From positions 1 to 64,000 of the forward strand of contig NZ_JAUMKD010000006.1 in the NCBI RefSeq assembly GCF_030519475.1: a stretch of DNA of 64,000 nucleotides. The letters are read 5' to 3'. This DNA comes from Micromonospora sp. C28SCA-DRY-2 (GTDB lineage: Bacteria > Actinomycetota > Actinomycetes > Mycobacteriales > Micromonosporaceae). Made by a program: the position numbers and the translations under genes. This document shows positions 25,635 through 33,319 of the stretch, piece after piece (positions within the stretch are counted from its first letter, which is position 1; each line of letters opens with the position of its first letter). Under the pieces are notes generated by a model that saw only the letters and a program-made list of their open reading frames with translations, searched no databases and was not told the origin of the DNA.

Positions 25635-26782
25635 AGCCCCACCACCCCCGCCTCGGTTCGCAGGTCGGCGACGATCCCGGGCAGCTCGGCGAGGAACCGC
25701 TCCACGTCCGCCTCGGTCGTCTCCCGGTGCAGCGAGATCCGCACGTTGCCGTGCGAGAGCACGCCCATCGCCTCCAGCACGTGCGACGGGCGCAGCGTCG
25801 ACGAGGTGCACGACGAGCCGGACGAGACGGCGAAGCCGCGCCGGTCCAGCGCGTGCAGCAGCGCCTCGCCGTCGACGTACAGGCAGGAGAAGGTGACCAG
25901 GTGGGGGAGCCGGTGACCGGGATCACCCACCACCTCCACGTCCGGCACCTCCGCCGCCACCCGGGCCCGGATCCGGTCCACCAGCGGCGCCAGCCGGGCC
26001 GCCTCGGCCGCCGCGTCGGCCGCCGCCGCGCGCAGGCTGGCCGCCGCCGCCACCACCGCCGGCAGGTTCAGCGCGCCCGGCGTACGGCCGGACTCCCGCT
26101 CGTCGGCCGGCCAGGGGGACTCCCAGCGGGTGCCCTTGCGCACCACCAGCAGCCCCACCCCGGCCGGGCCACCCCACTTGTGCGCGCTGGCGGTCAGCAC
26201 CGACCAGCCGGCCGGCACCGGCACCCGGCCCACCGCCTGCGCCGCGTCGACGTAGAGCGGCACCCCGGCCGCCGCGCAGGCGACGGCCGCCTCTTCGACC
26301 GGCTGGACGGTGCCCACCTCGTGGCTGGCGGCGATCAGCGCGGCCAGCGCGACCCCGGGGGCGTGGACCGCCGTCTCCCAGGCGGCGACGTCCAGCCGGC
26401 CGAGTCGGTCCACCGGCACCCCGAGCGCGGTGCCGCCGGCGGCGGTGTGCCGCTCGGCCGCGTGCAGCACGGCGGAGTGCTCGATCTCCGAGTGCACCAG
26501 GATCGGGCCGACCCGGCGCCGCCCGGCCAGGCCGCCGAGGACTGCCGCGTGCGCGGCGGTCGTACCGCTGCCGGTGAAGGAGAGCTCGTCGGGGCGTACG
26601 CCCAGGGTCTCGGCGGTCGCGGCCCGCGCCGCGTCGAGGAGCTGGCGGGCCCGGCGGGCCTGCGCGTAGAGCTTGCCCGGGTCGGCCCAGCCGTCGTCGA
26701 GCGCGGCCAGCAGCGCCTGCCGGGCGACCGGGTGCAGCGGTGCGGCGGTCGCCGCGTCCAGGTAGACCGGGGATGCGCTCAC
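25631..26782 (-). CDS. cysteine desulfurase
   Basis: 383 residues, PLP-dependent, NifS/IscS-like class V aminotransferase fold. It removes sulfur from cysteine and holds it as persulfide. Visible motifs are VYLDAATAAPLHP at the start, SEIEHSAVLHAAE, the PLP lysine in TASAHKWGGPAGVG, and the catalytic Cys in VSSGSSCTSS. The SSGSSC form fits the group with a longer Cys loop. A TAGCGT box ends 8 bases before the GTG. It is divergent from ctaC and feeds the TusA-like protein encoded downstream. Confidence 0.92.
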   Translation of the reverse strand: MSASPVYLDAATAAPLHPVARQALLAALDDGWADPGKLYAQARRARQLLDAARAATAETLGVRPDELSFTGSGTTAAHAAVLGGLAGRRRVGPILVHSEIEHSAVLHAAERHTAAGGTALGVPVDRLGRLDVAAWETAVHAPGVALAALIAASHEVGTVQPVEEAAVACAAAGVPLYVDAAQAVGRVPVPAGWSVLTASAHKWGGPAGVGLLVVRKGTRWESPWPADERESGRTPGALNLPAVVAAAASLRAAAADAAAEAARLAPLVDRIRARVAAEVPDVEVVGDPGHRLPHLVTFSCLYVDGEALLHALDRRGFAVSSGSSCTSSTLRPSHVLEAMGVLSHGNVRISLHRETTEADVERFLAELPGIVADLRTEAGVVGL

Positions 26783-26977
26783 GGCTGTCCACGCTATCGC
26801 GCCGCTACGCCCAAGATCCCCCCGATGGGGGCGGAGAGTGACCCCAACACGGTCCAGCCCGTCATGGTCGAGTAATCTGCGACCGTCGGTGACGCCTTTG
26901 CCGCCGGTGCTGTCGCTCCGCCCGATGGGGCGGCAGAGGAGAACAGACACCGCGGCGCGCTAGGGAGGCAGGACCAG
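26783..26977. promoter_or_regulatory. divergent promoter region of ctaC and cysteine desulfurase
   Basis: Two similar palindromic cores, CCCGATGGGG, lie exactly 100 bases apart (26821-26830 and 26921-26930), each flanked by C-runs and G-runs. A TAATCT -10 candidate for ctaC is at 26873-26878, and TAGCGT for the desulfurase is at 26791-26796 on the minus strand. No gene is seen here. Confidence 0.45.
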
Positions 26978-27949
26978 GTGGTCGCAAGGAGTTCGGAGGT
27001 ACGGCCGACGGCCGTACGGCACAGCGCTTCCCCAGGAGCCGGTGGGCGCCGGCGGCGTGGTGCTGGTCGGGTCGCCGGGCTCGGTCTCGGCGGGGCGGCG
27101 CTGCTGGTCCTGCTCACGGGCTGCGACGTCGGCGCGGCGTTCGACGGCTTCGGCTGGCCGCAGGGTGGCATCTCGCCGGAGTCCCACCGGATGTACGACC
27201 TGTGGATCGCCTCGTGCATCGCGGCGCTCGCGGTCGGCGTCTTCGTGTGGGGCCTGATCTTCTGGTGCGTCGTCCGCTACCGCAAGCGGGGCAACGAGCT
27301 GCCGGTGCAGACCCGCTACAACATGCCGATGGAGTTCCTCTACACCATCGCGCCGATCCTGATCGTCTCCGTGCTCTTCTACTACACGGCGATCGTGCAG
27401 ACCGACGTGGTGAAGACGACCAAGAACCCCGACGTCACCGTCGAGGTGGTCGCCTTCAAGTGGAACTGGCAGTTCAACTACCGCGACGGCCAGGGCCCGG
27501 AGGCCAACACCGTCGCCTCGACGCTGGGCACCAGCGAGGTCATCCCGATCCTGGTGCTGCCGACCGACCGGTCCATCCGGTTCGAGGAGACCAGCCGCGA
27601 CGTCATCCACTCGTTCTGGGTGCCGGAGATGCTCTTCAAGCGGGACGTCATGCCGGGCAAGATCCGCAACGTGTTCGAGGTCTCCAGCCTGGACACCGAG
27701 GGCGCCTACGTGGGTCGCTGCGCCGAGCTCTGCGGCAGCTACCACGCGTTCATGAACTTCGAGCTGCGGGTCGTGTCGCCGGAGAAGTACGAGCAGTTCC
27801 TCGCGGCCAAGCAGGACGGCAAGTCGACGCAGGAGGCGCTGACGGCCATCGGCGAGGAGCCGTACGCCACGACCACCCGGCCGTTCGAGACGCGGCGCAC
27901 CGAGGCCAACTTCAACCCGGACAACGCTCCGGCAACCGCGGGAAGCTGA
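26978..27949 (+). CDS. ctaC: cytochrome c oxidase subunit II
   Basis: 323 residues. A basic head precedes a lipoprotein-type signal (GGAALLVLLTGC, Cys near residue 48), then two membrane helices (SCIAALAVGVFVWGLIFW and LYTIAPILIVSVLFYYTA). The periplasmic cupredoxin domain has the CuA ligands in CAELCGSYHAFM, plus HSFWVPE. It accepts electrons from the cytochrome c domain of QcrC in actinobacteria. GTG start with AGGGAGGCA upstream. ctaF follows 10 bases downstream. The lipobox suggests acylation and anchoring. Confidence 0.95.
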   Translation: MVARSSEVRPTAVRHSASPGAGGRRRRGAGRVAGLGLGGAALLVLLTGCDVGAAFDGFGWPQGGISPESHRMYDLWIASCIAALAVGVFVWGLIFWCVVRYRKRGNELPVQTRYNMPMEFLYTIAPILIVSVLFYYTAIVQTDVVKTTKNPDVTVEVVAFKWNWQFNYRDGQGPEANTVASTLGTSEVIPILVLPTDRSIRFEETSRDVIHSFWVPEMLFKRDVMPGKIRNVFEVSSLDTEGAYVGRCAELCGSYHAFMNFELRVVSPEKYEQFLAAKQDGKSTQEALTAIGEEPYATTTRPFETRRTEANFNPDNAPATAGS

Positions 27950-27959
27950 GGGAGCGGGC

Positions 27960-28385
27960 ATGAAGACCGAGTGGCGTATCTTCCTGATCATCGCCGGGTT
28001 CCTGCTCTTCGCGACCGTCCTGTACGGCGCCTGGACGGCCGGTGAGTCCGGCGGCGTCGAGTGGGTGGGCACCACTGCCCTGCTGCTGTCGTTCCTGCTC
28101 TGCGCGATGTGCGGCGGCTTCTTCTGGTTCGTCTCCCGCCGCATCGACCTGCGCCCGGAGGACCGGCCGGACGCCGAGATCGCCGACGGCGCGGGCGAGG
28201 TCGGCTTCTTCAGCCCGGGCAGCTACTGGCCGTTCGGCATCGCGCTGTCCGCCTCGATCGCCGGCCTCGGCCTGGTGTTCTGGCAGTTCTGGCTGCTGGG
28301 CGTGGGTCTGGTGGCGGTCGTCTTCGCCGCCTGCGGCCTGCTCTTCGAGTACTACACCGGTACCCGGCGCACCGCCGAGCACTGA
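27960..28385 (+). CDS. ctaF: cytochrome c oxidase subunit IV (actinobacterial CtaF)
   Basis: 141 residues with four membrane helices, starting MKTEWRIFLIIAGFLLF and containing the hydrophilic loop SRRIDLRPEDRPDAEIADG and FFSPGSYWPFG. This is the actinobacterial-specific aa3 oxidase subunit. It is cotranscribed with ctaC (10-base gap, GGGAGCGGG ribosome site). A strong terminator ends the operon. ctaD, which sits between ctaC and ctaF in Streptomyces, is missing, as in mycobacteria. Confidence 0.93.
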   Translation: MKTEWRIFLIIAGFLLFATVLYGAWTAGESGGVEWVGTTALLLSFLLCAMCGGFFWFVSRRIDLRPEDRPDAEIADGAGEVGFFSPGSYWPFGIALSASIAGLGLVFWQFWLLGVGLVAVVFAACGLLFEYYTGTRRTAEH

Positions 28386-28410
28386 CCCGGCTCCGCCGGA
28401 CGATCCTGAC

Positions 28411-28442
28411 GAAGCCCGCCACCCTCCGGGGTGGCGGGCTTC
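28411..28442 (+). terminator. hairpin terminator after ctaCF
   Basis: Perfect 14-bp stem (28411-28424 with 28429-28442) and a TCCG tetraloop, 25 bases beyond the ctaF stop. Confidence 0.88.
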
Positions 28443-28495
28443 GCGCCGTCCGGGGTGATCTCGCCGGCCGACTCGTCGGCCCGGGTCATGGCCCG

Positions 28496-28576
28496 CTTGA
28501 TCCACTCCACATCGCCGATATCGGGGGGTCGTGGCGACCCGGATACCGCGATATCGCCGAAACCGAGTGGATCAAG
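28496..28576. repeat. 81-bp nested palindromic element
   Basis: Outer arms CTTGATCCACT and AGTGGATCAAG (11 bp, perfect) enclose a second, near-perfect pair centred on CGATATCG and a small inner hairpin, GGGTCG-TGG-CGACCC. The element is non-coding and more AT-rich than its surroundings. It lies between ctaF and a minus-strand gene. The architecture resembles a dispersed intergenic repeat. Confidence 0.7.
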
Positions 28577-28600
28577 GAGCGGCGGCCGGGCGCCGTGTCG

Positions 28601-28807
28601 TCAGGCGGCGCGGCGGTGGAGCGGGCGCGGACGGTGCCGGTCGGCCAGGCGGGCGGCGCGGAACGCGAAGGTGGCGATCAGCACGGCGGAGCCGCAGCGG
28701 GTGCAGATCAGCTCGGGGCAGTCGGCACCGTGGTCGTCGACGCAGGGCGGCGCCTCGAACAGCTGGACGCCCGCGCAGGTGTCGCAGTGGAGTTCGCGAT
28801 CCGGCAT
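28601..28807 (-). CDS. small four-Cys zinc-ribbon-like protein
   Basis: 68 residues. Two CxxC pairs, CDTC near residue 7 and CTRC near residue 36, with two additional Cys between, suggest a zinc ribbon. The C-terminus is basic. ATG 28807 has a strong GGAGG ribosome site 8 bases upstream, better than the longer frame that begins at 28918. I know no function. It stands alone, with an AT-rich inverted repeat at its promoter, so it may be tightly regulated. Confidence 0.7.
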   Translation of the reverse strand: MPDRELHCDTCAGVQLFEAPPCVDDHGADCPELICTRCGSAVLIATFAFRAARLADRHRPRPLHRRAA

Positions 28808-28868
28808 GGGGGACGCCTCCTCTCCCTCCGGGCTCCCGACGGGCACCGCGGCGCGCGCCGGGAACGGA

Positions 28869-28888
28869 AAACTACTCGGCTGTAGTTT
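28869..28888 (-). promoter_or_regulatory. AT-rich inverted repeat operator candidate
   Basis: AAACTAC (28869-28875) and GTAGTTT (28882-28888) are perfect inverted copies separated by 6 bases. Read on the minus strand this contains TAGTTT, a possible -10 box for the zinc-ribbon gene, so a bound protein would block transcription. Confidence 0.45.
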
Positions 28889-28963
28889 GGCACGCGGGTC
28901 CGACATGTCCCCCGTCACCCGCCGGCCGAGCGGTCTGGCCTGGGCGTCGAGGGCTCGGGGTGT

Positions 28964-29005
28964 GGCATGTCGTGCCGACCCGGCGCGGGGTCACCGCGAC
29001 ATGCC
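28964..29005. repeat. inverted repeat with CGACATG arms downstream of trpD
   Basis: GGCATGTCG (28964-28972) and CGACATGCC (28997-29005) are perfect inverted copies. A third CGACATG is at 28901. The repeat lies beyond the trpD stop and might act as its terminator or be part of a dispersed repeat. Confidence 0.45.
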
Positions 29006-29049
29006 GCGACCGGCGGGGCCGGTACGCCGGCACCGAGCGGGCGGGATGG

Positions 29050-30096
29050 TCAGAGGGAGCGGGCGGTGGCGATCCAGCGGTCGAGGACGGCGGCGGCCGC
29101 GCCGGAGTCGATGGACTCGGCCGCCCGCGCCATCCCGGCGCGCAGCGCCTCGATCAGGTCGCCGTCGAGCGGCCCCTGGGTGGCCAGCGCGGCCGCCGAG
29201 TTGACCAGTACGGCGTCGCGGACCGGGCCGGTCTCGCCGGCGAGCAGGCGCCGGGCCACCTCGGCGTTGTAGGCGGCGTCCCCGCCCCGCAGGTCGGCGA
29301 GGGTGGACCGGGGTACCCCGAGGTCGACCGCGTCGAGCACGGCCTCTCGTACGGTGCCGCCCTGGGCCACCCAGACCCGGGTCGGCGCGGCGGTGGTGAA
29401 CTCGTCCAGGCCGTCCTCGCCGCGCATGACCAGCACCGAGTCGCCCCGGGCGGCGAAGACGCCGGCCATCACCGGGGCCATCCGCAGGTCGAAGCAGCCC
29501 ACCGCGCCGCCCCGGGGCCGGGCCGGGTTGGTGAGCGGGCCGAGAAAGTTGAAGGCGGTGGGCACGCCCAGCTCGCGCCGGACCGGGCCGGCGTGCCGCA
29601 TGCCGGGGTGGAACCGGGCGGCGAAGCAGAACCCGATGCCGGCCTCGGTGACGCACCGGGCCACGCCCTCGGGGCCGAGGTCGAGCGGGACGCCGAGGAA
29701 CTCCAGCAGGTCGGCGGTGCCGCAGGACGAGGAGGCGGCCCGGTTGCCGTGCTTGACCACCCGTACGCCCGCGCCGGCCACCACCAGCGCGGTCATCGTG
29801 GAGATGTTGACCGTGTGGGCGAGGTCACCGCCGGTGCCCACCACGTCGAGCGCGGTGGCCCGCAGCTCGTCGGGCAGCTCGACCTGGACCGCCCGGCCGA
29901 GCATCGCCTCGACCAGCCCGGCCAGCTCGGCCGAGGTCTCGCCCTTGGCCCGCAGGCCGACCGCGAAGCCGGCGATCTGGGCCGCGGAGGCGGCGCCGGA
30001 CATGATCTCGCCCATCGCCCAGGCGGTGTCGGCGGTGGACAGCTCCTCGCCACGCAGCAGCGCGTTGAGCAGGTGCGGCCAGGTCCGATCGCCCAT
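29050..30096 (-). CDS. trpD: anthranilate phosphoribosyltransferase TrpD
   Basis: 348 residues. It transfers phosphoribose from PRPP to anthranilate, the second step of tryptophan synthesis. Motifs are VVGTGGDLAHTVNIST (PRPP diphosphate loop near residue 88), VVKHGNRAASSSCGTADLLE, GFCFAARFHPGMRHAGPVRRE, FNFLGPLTNPA and GEDGLDEFT. The ATG start is clear. The other trp genes are not nearby; the location beside the respiratory genes matches M. tuberculosis, where Rv2192c (trpD) adjoins ctaE. The atypical receiver gene lies 90 bases upstream on the same strand. Confidence 0.95.
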   Translation of the reverse strand: MGDRTWPHLLNALLRGEELSTADTAWAMGEIMSGAASAAQIAGFAVGLRAKGETSAELAGLVEAMLGRAVQVELPDELRATALDVVGTGGDLAHTVNISTMTALVVAGAGVRVVKHGNRAASSSCGTADLLEFLGVPLDLGPEGVARCVTEAGIGFCFAARFHPGMRHAGPVRRELGVPTAFNFLGPLTNPARPRGGAVGCFDLRMAPVMAGVFAARGDSVLVMRGEDGLDEFTTAAPTRVWVAQGGTVREAVLDAVDLGVPRSTLADLRGGDAAYNAEVARRLLAGETGPVRDAVLVNSAAALATQGPLDGDLIEALRAGMARAAESIDSGAAAAVLDRWIATARSL

Positions 30097-30186
30097 GGTG
30101 GGCCTCCCGAGCGAAGCGAGCGGGTGCGGGTGGACGGATCCGGCGCCGGTCGGCCCGACGCCGTGGCGGGGCCGGGTGCGGGGACG

Positions 30187-30582
30187 TCAGGCGGGGGCGT
30201 GCGTCCGCAGCAGCTCGGCCACCGTGGTGCCGGTGGTCACCGGGTCGAGCGGATGCACCAGGGTGGCGTCGACCTCGGCGTACGCGGCGAGCCATCGGTC
30301 GGCGGCGCGGGCGATGACCACGCAGGTCGGGGGAGCGTCCTCGCGGTCGTCCTTGATCTGCCGGGCGATGCCGAGGCCGCCACCCGGGCTGGCCTCGCCG
30401 TCGAGCAGGAGCAGGTGGATCTCGTAGTCGTCGACCAGTCGGACGCACTCGGCGTAGTTGCTGGCCTCGACGAACTCGACCTGGAGGCCGGGCGCCGGCC
30501 GGGTGCCCACGGCGAGCCGCATCTGGTCACGGACCTGCGGGTCGTCGCTGTAGAGCAGGATGGTGCACGAACGATCGCTCAT
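30187..30582 (-). CDS. stand-alone atypical receiver-domain protein
   Basis: 131 residues, a single response-regulator receiver fold without an output domain. The acidic pair (YSDDPQ) and the phosphoacceptor Asp in LLLLDGEASPGGG are present. The position of the invariant Lys before the last Pro is His instead (TLVHPLDP). Loss of that Lys usually means altered or absent phosphorylation-driven switching. ATG 30582 was chosen over the longer frame. It could be cotranscribed with trpD. A partner is not visible. It could act as a connector or sensing module rather than a classical regulator. Confidence 0.75.
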   Translation of the reverse strand: MSDRSCTILLYSDDPQVRDQMRLAVGTRPAPGLQVEFVEASNYAECVRLVDDYEIHLLLLDGEASPGGGLGIARQIKDDREDAPPTCVVIARAADRWLAAYAEVDATLVHPLDPVTTGTTVAELLRTHAPA

Positions 30583-30652
30583 GGTTGGACTGGCTCCCAC
30601 CTCGTAGCTGCCCGCTGATCGTACCGGTCGGTGTGAGGTGCGTGACGTCCCG

Positions 30653-30670
30653 CCCGGGGGTGCCCCCGGG
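30653..30670 (-). terminator. short GC hairpin after ctaG-like gene
   Basis: CCCGGGGG (30653-30660) and CCCCCGGG (30663-30670) are inverted copies located 18 bases beyond the stop codon of the minus-strand ctaG-like gene. The loop is very tight. Confidence 0.45.
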
Positions 30671-30688
30671 GCGTACCGTCGGCGCAGC

Positions 30689-31633
30689 TCAGGCCGCGGA
30701 CTCCGCGGCGCGCTGGCGGGCCTCCTGGCGGTCCAGCTCGCGGTCGATCCGGCGGGCTTCCCGCTCGGCCTGCTTCATCCACTGCACGACCAGCACGGCG
30801 AGCATGGTCACACTGACGAACTCGCCGCCGGCCCACAGGATGCCGCCGGCGAGCACCTGGTCGTCCCACGGGTCGGCCCAGCCGAGCCCGAGCGACGGGT
30901 ACCAGTCGCCGCCGAAGAGCGTGCTGCTCTGCATGATGGTGAGCCCGAGCACGGTGTGGAACGGCACCGAGAGCAGCATCAGCAGCGCCCGCGCCGGGTA
31001 CGGCCAGCGGCCGGGGAGCGGGTCGAGACCGAGCAGCGGCCAGAAGAACACGCAGCCGGTCAGGATGAAGTGCGCGTGCACCAGCTCGTGCGCCCAGGCG
31101 TGCTCCAGGGTGAACCGGTAGAGGTCGGTGAAGTAGAGCGCGAACGGGTTCACCACGAAGATCGCGAACGCCACCAGCGGGAAGCTGTAGACCCGCGCGA
31201 TCCGGCTGTGCACGATCGCCAGCAGGCGCTTGCGCGGCCGCTGCGGCAGGGTGCGCAGCGCGAGCGTCATCGGGGCGCCCAGGGCGAGGAAGATCGGCGA
31301 GATCATCGACAGCACCATGTGCTGCACCATGTGCACCGACAGCAGCGCGGTGTCGTACGCGTGCAGGCCGCTGACCGTGACCAACGCGATGCCGCCCAGG
31401 CCGGGGCCGAGGAAGAAGACCGTCCGGGAGACCGGCCAGCGGTCGCCGCGCAGCCGCAGCCGGTGCACCCCGTAGAGGTAGATGCCGGCGGCCAGCACCA
31501 GGCCGACGGCGAGCCAGCTGTCCAGCCGGGTCTCGGTGAAGACCGAGGTCACGGTGAACGGCGGTGGGGTCGGCTCACCTCCCGCCGAGGCGGCGACCGA
31601 GGTGGCGGCGGAGATCCGATCGACGTGCAGCAC
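30689..31633 (-). CDS. cytochrome c oxidase assembly protein, Caa3_CtaG family
   Basis: 314 residues with about seven membrane helices. Conserved His-containing segments include SVHMVQHMVLSMISPIFL, HELVHAHFILTGCVFFWPL and SVPFHTVLGLTIM. CtaG-family proteins help load copper into the oxidase. The C-terminal ~45 residues are charged and helical (REARRIDRELDRQEARQR). It is divergent from ctaE. The GTG start sits 7 bases after TAGGCT, so the mRNA is probably leaderless. Confidence 0.88.
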   Translation of the reverse strand: MLHVDRISAATSVAASAGGEPTPPPFTVTSVFTETRLDSWLAVGLVLAAGIYLYGVHRLRLRGDRWPVSRTVFFLGPGLGGIALVTVSGLHAYDTALLSVHMVQHMVLSMISPIFLALGAPMTLALRTLPQRPRKRLLAIVHSRIARVYSFPLVAFAIFVVNPFALYFTDLYRFTLEHAWAHELVHAHFILTGCVFFWPLLGLDPLPGRWPYPARALLMLLSVPFHTVLGLTIMQSSTLFGGDWYPSLGLGWADPWDDQVLAGGILWAGGEFVSVTMLAVLVVQWMKQAEREARRIDRELDRQEARQRAAESAA

Positions 31634-31640
31634 GCTTTTC

Positions 31641-31646
31641 AGCCTA
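31641..31646 (-). promoter_or_regulatory. -10 box for leaderless ctaG-like transcript
   Basis: TAGGCT on the minus strand, 7 bases before the GTG at 31633. It lies 83 bases from the opposite-facing ctaE -10 box, so both promoters share one short region. Confidence 0.5.
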
Positions 31647-31729
31647 GGTCAGGCGAAGCGGACGACCCCTATCGGGCCACGGAGGCCACCGGTTTGGCCC
31701 CCCGCTGATCGCCGGCCCCGGTCAAGGGC

Positions 31730-31735
31730 AATAAT
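31730..31735 (+). promoter_or_regulatory. -10 box for leaderless ctaE-qcr transcript
   Basis: AATAAT matches TATAAT at five positions and ends 6 bases before the ctaE GTG. There is no ribosome site between them. Confidence 0.55.
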
Positions 31736-31741
31736 GACCGC

Positions 31742-32341
31742 GTGACTGCGGCCCCAGCCATTGACAAGAGCCGGATCCACTCCCTGACCCGACCCAACAT
31801 GGTCAGCGTCGGGACGATCGTGTGGCTCTCCAGCGAACTCATGTTCTTCGCGGCGCTGTTCGCGATGTACTTCTCCATCCGCGCGGCGGCGCCGGAGCAG
31901 TGGGCGGAGCACACCGAGCACCTCAACATCCCGTACGCGACCACCTTCACGGTGATCCTGGTGTTGTCCTCGGTGACCTGCCAGCTCGGTGTGTTCGCCG
32001 CCGAGAAGGGTGACGTCCACGCCCTGCGGCGCTGGTTCACGATCACCTTCGTGATGGGCCTGATCTTCGTGCTCGGCCAGCTCAACGAGTACCGCGAGCT
32101 GGTGCACGAGGGCATCAAGATCAACGAAGACGGTTACGGGTCGATGTTCTACCTGACCACCGGCTTCCACGGTCTGCACGTGACCGGCGGTCTGGTCGCC
32201 TTCATCATCTTCATGATCCGCACCACCATGGGCCGGTTCACCCCGGCGCAGGCCACGTCCGCGATCGTCGTGTCGTACTACTGGCACTTCGTCGACGTGG
32301 TGTGGATCGGCCTCTACGCCATGATCTACTGGCTTCAGTGA
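31742..32341 (+). CDS. ctaE: cytochrome c oxidase subunit III
   Basis: 199 residues and five membrane helices, the short actinobacterial form. Hallmarks are TIVWLSSELMFFAALFAMYF, the Glu in FVLGQLNEYREL, YLTTGFHGLHVTGGLVAF, and SYYWHFVDVVWIGLY at the C-terminus. It stabilises subunit I of the aa3 oxidase. The ctaE-qcrC-qcrA-qcrB order is the standard actinobacterial bc1-aa3 cluster. The leaderless start is described under the promoter at 31730. Confidence 0.95.
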   Translation: MTAAPAIDKSRIHSLTRPNMVSVGTIVWLSSELMFFAALFAMYFSIRAAAPEQWAEHTEHLNIPYATTFTVILVLSSVTCQLGVFAAEKGDVHALRRWFTITFVMGLIFVLGQLNEYRELVHEGIKINEDGYGSMFYLTTGFHGLHVTGGLVAFIIFMIRTTMGRFTPAQATSAIVVSYYWHFVDVVWIGLYAMIYWLQ

Positions 32342-32415
32342 TCTTGGCGCGTCACGAATCGCGTCGCTGCTCCGTCCCCTGAGACACAAGGTCCAACCGG
32401 TTAAGGACACAGGTC

Positions 32416-33252
32416 ATGACTTCTGACAACGACCGCCGACGCGGTCTGCTCGCGCGGCTGCGCGGGCGGCCCGTAGCGCGCAGCAGGGGCCGCCGCCGGC
32501 TGGGTGCCGCGGTCCGGCTGCTGGCCGCGCTGATGCTGGCCGGCGGCGCCTACACCGTCTTCGCCCCCGGCGTGCAGGCGCAGGACAATCCGCCGCTGAC
32601 CGGCGCCGCCGCGGAGGGCAAGGCGCTGTTCGACGTGAGCTGTGTGACCTGCCACGGTCGCAACGCGCAGGGTGTCGAGGGACGCGGGCCGAGCCTGATC
32701 GGCGTCGGCGCGGCCTCGGTGGAGTTCCAGGTCGGCACGGGCCGCATGCCGATGGCCCGGCAGGAGGCCCAGGCGCAGCGCAAGCCGGAGCTCTTCACCG
32801 ACGAGCAGACCCGCCAGCTGGCCCAGTACATCCAGGAGCTCGGCGGCGGGCCGGTCGTGCCCGAGGGCGCCAACCTGCACGAGGACGGGAACATCGCCGC
32901 CGGTGGCGAGCTGTTCCGGATCAACTGCTCGCAGTGCCACGCCTTCGGCGGTGGCGGCGGCGCCCTCTCCTCCGGCAAGTACGCGCCGAGCCTGCGGCCG
33001 GCCACCGACCGGCAGATCTACGCCGCCATGCTGAGCGGCCCGCAGAACATGCCGGTCTTCGGGGACAACCAGATCACCCCGGAGCAGAAGGCGGACATCA
33101 TCGCCTACATCCAGCAGACGCTGAAGCACGACCAGGACCCGGGCGGCTTCAACCTCGGCCGGTACGGCCCCTCCACCGAGGGCCTGGCGATCTTCCTGGT
33201 GGGCATCGTCGCGCTGGTCTTCACGAGCCTGTGGATTGCGGGCAAGTCGTGA
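32416..33252 (+). CDS. qcrC: diheme cytochrome c subunit of the bc1 complex
   Basis: 278 residues. A basic N-terminus and signal anchor (LLAALMLAGGAYTVFAPG) precede two cytochrome c domains with heme motifs CVTCH (near residue 77) and CSQCH (near 175), each followed by a Met-bearing region (GRMPM, NMPVFGDNQ). A C-terminal membrane helix (LAIFLVGIVALVFTSLWIAG) anchors it. It passes electrons directly to CuA of CtaC, replacing soluble cytochrome c. The ATG has AAGGA upstream. Confidence 0.96.
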   Translation: MTSDNDRRRGLLARLRGRPVARSRGRRRLGAAVRLLAALMLAGGAYTVFAPGVQAQDNPPLTGAAAEGKALFDVSCVTCHGRNAQGVEGRGPSLIGVGAASVEFQVGTGRMPMARQEAQAQRKPELFTDEQTRQLAQYIQELGGGPVVPEGANLHEDGNIAAGGELFRINCSQCHAFGGGGGALSSGKYAPSLRPATDRQIYAAMLSGPQNMPVFGDNQITPEQKADIIAYIQQTLKHDQDPGGFNLGRYGPSTEGLAIFLVGIVALVFTSLWIAGKS

Positions 33253-33319
33253 CCGGGCGGATCGTTGGTTTCAGTGCTGTGGTGCCGCGGCTCGGCACCG
33301 CACGTAGCGAGGTGACGGC

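Noticed and set aside
30638..31708. Plus-strand 356-codon frame over the ctaG-like gene
   Set aside because: Arg/Glu/Gln-rich shadow with no membrane helices or motifs; the minus frame has seven helices and conserved His.
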